From positions 1 through 25,018 of IMG/VR virus record IMGVR_UViG_3300034062_000184: 25,018 bases of DNA. The stretch is one strand, 5' to 3'. Within the stretch, counting starts at the first letter, position 1. Each line of letters opens with the position of its first letter. This document shows, piece by piece, positions 21,380-25,018 of the stretch. A program made the position numbers and the translations under genes. The notes under the pieces were generated by a model. The model did not search any database, was not told the DNA's origin, and was given only the letters and a program-made list of their open reading frames with translations. Source of the stretch: a virus.

Positions 21380-22716
21380 ATTCGCGCTCTCCTGCTCACC
21401 GTGCGGTCGTGTACCTGCCACATATCGTTGAGCGTAACCGTGTTGGCGGGGCCGACCATGAGCGGTTTAGGCTCAAGGGCGGGGGTCTTGTCAGAAATCT
21501 CTTGCCATGATACCGCAAGCATACGAAATGCGTCAGCAGGATGGCTAGTCCAGTCGTGGCGTGGACTCTGACGGTAGGCTTTTTTGTCCTCGTCGTACTC
21601 GCGCTGGTACTGCTTCAACGCCTCAATGCCCTCGCGGCAGCGTTCTGCGTCAAAGTACACCCGAGGCAGCGTCATGCGTACGGCTTGGATGCCGCTTTGC
21701 AGCCCAATGTCGGGGACAACTGCGAGTTTGGCAACGTCCAGATGGGCAGCAAGTTGTTCCACAATGCTCTTGCCCGTCTGTAGGCTCTTGGCCCGGGCGT
21801 CGTGCGGTAGGTAGTGCTTGGCGTAGCGATAGCCTTTCCCGAGTACCACGGCAGCGATGTCATGGATGTCCTCGCCACTCACGGCATAGAAGTCAATCAC
21901 GCGGATTTCCCCGCGACCGATCTGGTAGAACCAAATGGCGGTGTCGTCGCGGTAGCCCAAGTCCCACGCGGTGTATACCGGCAGGTCGGGGTTGTACGGC
22001 ACCTGACAGATGCGGCCCTCTTGATCGGCCTCGCGCAGTTCCTTGCCATAAAAAGCGCCGAGGATGGCAGCCTCAAAACTGCACTCGTACTCCTGCAAGT
22101 ACTGATCCTCGGCCAATTGCGCCCTCGCGGCGGCTAGTTCGCCGACAGGAAGCAGCCCGCTGGTTGCGGCTGGAAGGCGTAGCAGGAACCACTCGCTAGG
22201 GAGTCGAGTGGCTGTTTCGTAAATCTCCCAAAACTGATTCTTTCCCTTTGGCGTTCCACCAAAGACCGCCCAGCCTTGTTTGTCTGAGAGGGCAGGACGT
22301 ATGACGTTGCCGAACACGCTGGGTTTGAAGTCGCCGTATTCGTCCATGTACACGCCTGAGAACCCAAGACCGCGCATAGCGTCTGCATTGTCGGCACCGT
22401 ACAAGCGTATTTGACTGCCGTTCATTAGCGTGATCGTCAGTTCTTGCTCGTTCTTGGCTTGCGTGATTGGCGCAGCGAACTCTTGGAAGTATTGCCACGC
22501 CACGGCCTTTGCTTGGCTGCGGTAAGGGGCGATGTAGGCGAACAGTCCACGCTCACCTTGGTAGGTGACGGCAGCGCGGATGATGTCGTTGACGGCTGCG
22601 ACTGTTTTACCAGCGCGACGATGAGCCACGAGACAGGCCCAGCGTTGCGTTCGGTTATGGAACGGCAGGAACGCCTTACGTGGGCGATAGGGGATAACTA
22701 CTCGGGAGCCATCCAA
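21376..22716 (-). CDS. terL: Terminase large subunit, 446 aa
   Basis: ATP-driven motor that packages the genome and cuts concatemers. The N-terminal ATPase has Walker A at 31-38 (AHRRAGKT), Walker B at 121-127 (GVYMDEY) and the motif GGTPKGKN (153-160). The C-terminal RNase H-like nuclease has WDLGYRDDTAIW (251-262, Asp252), YLPHDAR (302-308, Asp306) and HDWTSHPADAFRML (387-400, Asp395). The start shown is a TTG at 22716, 18 bases inside the end of the small-subunit-like gene; no in-frame ATG lies near the expected N-terminus, and the residues MDGSRVVIPYRPRKAFLPFH fit the family beginning. A poor AAGGTAGAAG purine run precedes it. The gene ends TGA, overlapping the next ATG. Confidence 0.92.
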   Translation of the reverse strand: MDGSRVVIPYRPRKAFLPFHNRTQRWACLVAHRRAGKTVAAVNDIIRAAVTYQGERGLFAYIAPYRSQAKAVAWQYFQEFAAPITQAKNEQELTITLMNGSQIRLYGADNADAMRGLGFSGVYMDEYGDFKPSVFGNVIRPALSDKQGWAVFGGTPKGKNQFWEIYETATRLPSEWFLLRLPAATSGLLPVGELAAARAQLAEDQYLQEYECSFEAAILGAFYGKELREADQEGRICQVPYNPDLPVYTAWDLGYRDDTAIWFYQIGRGEIRVIDFYAVSGEDIHDIAAVVLGKGYRYAKHYLPHDARAKSLQTGKSIVEQLAAHLDVAKLAVVPDIGLQSGIQAVRMTLPRVYFDAERCREGIEALKQYQREYDEDKKAYRQSPRHDWTSHPADAFRMLAVSWQEISDKTPALEPKPLMVGPANTVTLNDMWQVHDRTVSRRARI

Positions 22717-22952
22717 CTGACTTCTACCTTGATCTTGTCGCCGTTGTTGCCTGTGTGTTCGTGTCGGGCGAGTTTGGGTACGTGGTATTCAATGACATCC
22801 ATCATGCAGCGCCATGCGGCTTCTGCGCCTTTCGTCTCGTAGATTTCGTCCAGCCAGATGTTAAGGCGGTGTGCGTTACCGTCCACAAGTCGGGCAATGG
22901 CCTCTCTTGCCTCTGCGGTTGCCTTGTTGGGCGATCCTTTAGGTCTTGGCAT
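22698..22952 (-). CDS. Terminase small subunit-like protein, 84 aa
   Basis: A small protein, MPRPKGSPNKATAEAREAIA, with a basic N-terminal arm and helical segments (ARLVDGNAHRLNIWLDEIYE, then AWRCMMDVIEYHVPKLARHE). The 'P(K/R)PKGSPNK-TAEAREAIA' arm is common in phage small terminase-like proteins; the VIEYHVPKLAR step is also typical. It would recognise phage DNA for packaging and recruit the large subunit, whose gene overlaps its end by 19 bases. At 84 residues it is short for a classic small terminase, so it may be a reduced form or another helper. The ATG at 22952 has only a weak ribosome site. Confidence 0.65.
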   Translation of the reverse strand: MPRPKGSPNKATAEAREAIARLVDGNAHRLNIWLDEIYETKGAEAAWRCMMDVIEYHVPKLARHEHTGNNGDKIKVEVSWMAPE

Positions 22953-22991
22953 AGGGCTTATTTATGCACAATTGAAACAATAGTTAAAGAG
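22953..22991 (-). promoter_or_regulatory. AT-rich gap upstream of terminase, possible weak promoter
   Basis: A 39-base gap, clearly AT-richer than its surroundings, and one of the few real gaps in the late block. On the minus strand TTTAAC (22988-22983) and CATAAA (22966-22961) are spaced by 16 bases, a weak sigma70-like pair ahead of the terminase-portal genes. The match is poor and chance is possible. Confidence 0.25.
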
Positions 22992-24296
22992 TCAACGCTT
23001 AAATATGAGTTCTTCTTCCGGCACATCCAACGATTGCCACGGGGGAGTTTGGCGGCGTACCGTTGGACTCATGTTCATACGTTTCTGCACCGCCCGCGCT
23101 TCGGCCTCGCCAGCCAATCGTAGGTATTGTTCATACGGATCAGCCCGTTGTTGACCAATTTTAAGCGTTCTCAAAATCGCGTCTGGACTGTCCATGCCAT
23201 GTTTTTGGGCAATTTGTTTCAATTTATCCTGTTCTATCAAATCAAAGTTGTTGAAAATTTCTTGCAAAGAACTGCTGCTATTTCCGACAAGTGCTTTGCT
23301 CAAATCGTCCTTTAACGCTTTTAGTTGATCGTCAAATTTGGTTGTAAATTGCGTTGGGCTGCCGCCTTTTGCAAACCCTTCCCTTTGTTGTACCGCGTGT
23401 TGCAACTCATGTAACGCTGTTGATGATGCAGCGGTCGGCTTGTAACTAACAGCCGTTCCAATGTCTATGCGTGCTGCGTCTGGGAAATATGCGCCTCGCG
23501 TTGACTCCCCTAGAAGTTGGTTGCGGCGAATTATCAATGCTTGCCCAAGATCGGGATACGCCTCAAAAAGTTCAGGGTGTTGCATTGCCAATCTTGCCCG
23601 ACTGCCCAATAACCCCGTCCGACCATATTCCAGCCCGTAATTGCCTTTAATGTCCTCTTGCAACGGCTTTTTAGTCGCCGCTAGTTCTCGGACGCTTTTA
23701 TTAAACTCTCGGGGAAACAAGTCTGGTTGTGTTTTTGCGCCTTCTTTCAATTGCCGCACTTGTTGGTTAATTGCAGCAATTTGCGCTTTCCGCTGATCTA
23801 TTGCAGCATCAAAATCAATGTCTTGCCGTAAGTAAGCATCAGCATCACTTATTTCTTGTTTCCAGTCTGGGCCAAACGCTCTGCCTGTCCCAGTTTCACG
23901 CCAAATGGTGTCGCGGTCAACGCCCGCCTTTTCCATTTCTATTGCGCGTTGCTCGGCTTTTGGGTCGTAAGTCTTTGCAGACTTGCCAATAAAAATTTCG
24001 GCGCGGGTTGGGTCGTAGCGTTTGAGCAGCCCTGCGAGTTTCCCGCCCGGGACGGCGCTGGCAGCGGCCATACCCATACCTACGGGATCGTCGGCGCGTC
24101 TGGCGCGTTCGAAGTCGCGTGCAGCGAGGGCGGGGCCGACGCCCGGGACAAGGCTTGCGCCCGTCTCCACGGCAATGTCAGCCAAGTCTTGCTCTTGGGG
24201 GTCTAGCGAGGTGGCGCGTTGCAGACGGCCACGCAGGTCGGCTTTGTCCTGCAAATAGCGCAGGGCGGCAGCAACCTGTTCGCGGCGCATCGCCAT
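22992..24296 (-). CDS. Predicted zincin metallopeptidase-like protein with polyvalent-type C-terminal domain, 434 aa
   Basis: Two parts are visible. Residues 1-95 are Ala/Arg/Gly-rich and helical (VETGASLVPGVGPALAARDF, MGMAAASAVPGGKLAGLLKR), resembling phage N-terminal regions with a Gly-rich hydrophobic step. Residues 99-434 match a large-polyvalent-protein-associated domain that I recall as LPD23: AEIFIGKSAKTYD, IWRETGTGRAFGPDWKQEIS, then STALHELQHAVQQREGF with the HExxH zinc motif (His296, Glu297, His300), and YLRLAGEAEARAVQKR (391-406) with the likely third zinc-binding Glu. The expected role is a peptidase or inactive fold acting on an unknown protein, perhaps injected with the DNA. It starts immediately after the ferritin-like gene (TAAATG) and precedes the terminase genes. 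Confidence 0.75.
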   Translation of the reverse strand: MAMRREQVAAALRYLQDKADLRGRLQRATSLDPQEQDLADIAVETGASLVPGVGPALAARDFERARRADDPVGMGMAAASAVPGGKLAGLLKRYDPTRAEIFIGKSAKTYDPKAEQRAIEMEKAGVDRDTIWRETGTGRAFGPDWKQEISDADAYLRQDIDFDAAIDQRKAQIAAINQQVRQLKEGAKTQPDLFPREFNKSVRELAATKKPLQEDIKGNYGLEYGRTGLLGSRARLAMQHPELFEAYPDLGQALIIRRNQLLGESTRGAYFPDAARIDIGTAVSYKPTAASSTALHELQHAVQQREGFAKGGSPTQFTTKFDDQLKALKDDLSKALVGNSSSSLQEIFNNFDLIEQDKLKQIAQKHGMDSPDAILRTLKIGQQRADPYEQYLRLAGEAEARAVQKRMNMSPTVRRQTPPWQSLDVPEEELIFKR

Positions 24297-24665
24297 TTAC
24301 TTAAACCGCCCCAACTTATACGAAAGCGCAGCGATCTCGCCCACGATCTCGTCAATGATGTTCTGCAAGTCGGTGTCTTTCGGCAAATCGCCTCGGATGC
24401 CCTTTACGAACGTCAGCAGGCTGTTGGCGTAGGCGGCGGCGTCCTTTTGCACCTTGAACCCATCGGGATAGTCGTCGAGCGGGATGATGCCGTGATGCCC
24501 CTGATACGCCTCGGCGTACTTGTCGGCCAAATCCACGATGTTTTCGTAGTAATGGCCGAGGGCTTTGTGAGCGGCGTAACTCGCGGTGTTGAGGTGCAGG
24601 TAGTGAGCCGCTGTGCTGCTGTGCAGCAATACACCGACAAATTCTGCTGCGTCTTTATGCGACAT
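24297..24665 (-). CDS. Ferritin/Dps-like small phage protein, 122 aa
   Basis: The start at 24665 has GGAGG 4 bases upstream and yields MSHKDAAEFVGVLLHSSTAA; the longer frame from 24710 is rejected. The helical segment HSSTAAHYLHLNTASYAAHK (15-34), then ALGHYYENIVDLADKYAEAY (35-54), is typical of a phage family with ferritin-like four-helix features that I recall as DUF5856, in which His and Glu/Asp residues (here His15, His21, His24, His33, Glu41, Asp45) could bind metal. A last helix contains NIIDEIVGEIAALSYKL. It could store or handle metal, or bind DNA as Dps does, but no activity is shown. It heads the leftward block. Confidence 0.7.
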   Translation of the reverse strand: MSHKDAAEFVGVLLHSSTAAHYLHLNTASYAAHKALGHYYENIVDLADKYAEAYQGHHGIIPLDDYPDGFKVQKDAAAYANSLLTFVKGIRGDLPKDTDLQNIIDEIVGEIAALSYKLGRFK

Positions 24666-24667
24666 AA

Positions 24668-24687
24668 AACCTCCGCGTGACGAGGTT
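24668..24687 (-). other. Inverted repeat covering the ribosome site of the ferritin-like gene
   Basis: On the minus strand AACCTC-gtcacgcg-GAGGTT forms a perfect 6-bp stem with an 8-base loop. The GGAGG ribosome-binding site (24674-24670) is partly inside the 3' arm, so folding could limit translation of the gene at 24665. The stem is short, so the effect may be modest. Confidence 0.4.
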
Positions 24688-24712
24688 AGCACAGCGTAGT
24701 ATCGTTGCAACT

Positions 24713-25018
24713 ATGTTCGTGTTTTTCCATGTCGGTGAAGATTTAACCCTTCCGACCTCCCTCGTCCGTTCCATTCGCGCCCACAACCCGGGGGCCGAGG
24801 TCATCCAAGTCACCGACCGCGACACCCCGACCGTCCCCGGCGTCACATGGTCGCACGCCGTCGATGTAGACCCGCAGTACCTTATGCTTTGTCGCACGGG
24901 CGCGTGGGCTGATTTGGGCCTCGACGAACCTGCCCTATACCTAGACACCGACATGATCGTAAACGGCCCCATATCGCCTGTGCGTGCGTTAGGCGAGGGG
25001 TTAGTAGCCATGTGTCGC
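24713..25018 (+). CDS. Glycosyltransferase-like protein, 5' part only
   Basis: A plus-strand open frame from ATG 24713 that stays open for 102 codons to the window edge. It reads MFVFFHVGEDLTLPTSLVRS, VTWSHAVDVDPQYLMLCRTG, then ALYLDTDMIVNGPISPVRA. The LYLDTDMIVNG segment has the Asp-x-Asp motif that holds a metal and nucleotide-sugar in GT-A glycosyltransferases, with the usual order of a nucleotide-binding N-terminal half and then DxD near residue 85. It resembles GT8-like or related phage glycosyltransferases. It is transcribed away from the late block, with a 47-base gap to the ferritin-like gene, and has no strong ribosome site. Its acceptor is unknown, and the remainder lies outside the window. 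Confidence 0.7.
   Translation, partial: MFVFFHVGEDLTLPTSLVRSIRAHNPGAEVIQVTDRDTPTVPGVTWSHAVDVDPQYLMLCRTGAWADLGLDEPALYLDTDMIVNGPISPVRALGEGLVAMCR

Noticed and set aside
21561-22199. Plus-strand open frame of 212 codons
   Set aside because: Antisense of the terminase nuclease region, Arg/Cys/Pro-rich junk composition.
1-25018. T7-like autographivirus identity
   Set aside because: No single-subunit RNA polymerase is visible, and the portal, hub and scaffold match P22-like types better; the window lacks the early and replication genes needed to place the phage in a family.

Overview
This window is part of the genome of a tailed double-stranded DNA phage (or a contig from one) with a podovirus-like, P22-type virion plan. 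The evidence is a packed set of late genes on one strand: terminase, a P22-type portal, scaffold, HK97-fold-like coat, a neck protein, a P22 gp10-like tail hub, large ejection-type virion proteins and a fiber. No phage RNA polymerase, tail tube, sheath or tape-measure gene is seen. Base composition is moderately GC-rich by eye. Several small proteins resemble families I know from aquatic phages. The host cannot be read from the sequence. No rRNA, tRNA, CRISPR array, IS element or attachment site was found.

Layout, read in the direction of transcription (minus strand, right to left). First come early-side genes: a ferritin/Dps-like protein (24297-24665) and a predicted zincin metallopeptidase-like protein of the polyvalent-protein type (22992-24296). 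DNA packaging follows: small terminase-like (22698-22952) and large terminase (21376-22716). Next are three small conserved proteins (20641-21379), portal (18620-20641), a 115-aa portal-linked protein, scaffold (17275-18273) and major capsid (16232-17251). A decoration-type protein, a DUF115/MptE/Maf-like protein, a jelly-roll structural protein and a coiled-coil/AT-hook protein lead to the neck protein (12666-13577). The gp10-like hub (10571-12148) and a GNAT acetyltransferase (10146-10589) precede a 1065-aa Ala/Gln-rich protein ending in an S74 chaperone-like segment (6986-10183). Two small virion-type proteins, two ejection-type proteins (5085-6365, 2965-5073), the fiber (692-2962) and three small downstream proteins, the last cut by the left edge, complete the strand.

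Only two genes break this strand rule. A NUMOD4/HNH endonuclease sits on the plus strand between the neck and hub genes (12187-12672). A glycosyltransferase-like gene starts on the plus strand at 24713 and runs off the right edge, diverging from the late block.

Most minus-strand genes touch or overlap by 1-4 bases (TAATG or ATGA), so the block probably acts as one late operon with translational coupling. Gaps are tiny: the longest between annotated genes is 50 bases, and no stretch over 300 bases lacks a gene. The points most worth a second look are the mosaic fiber gene, with GC-rich conserved linkers between AT-rich cassettes; its protein repeats conserved in amino acids but not codons; the zincin gene with an internal composition break; the DUF115-like gene among capsid genes; and a short helical motif shared by three consecutive virion proteins.
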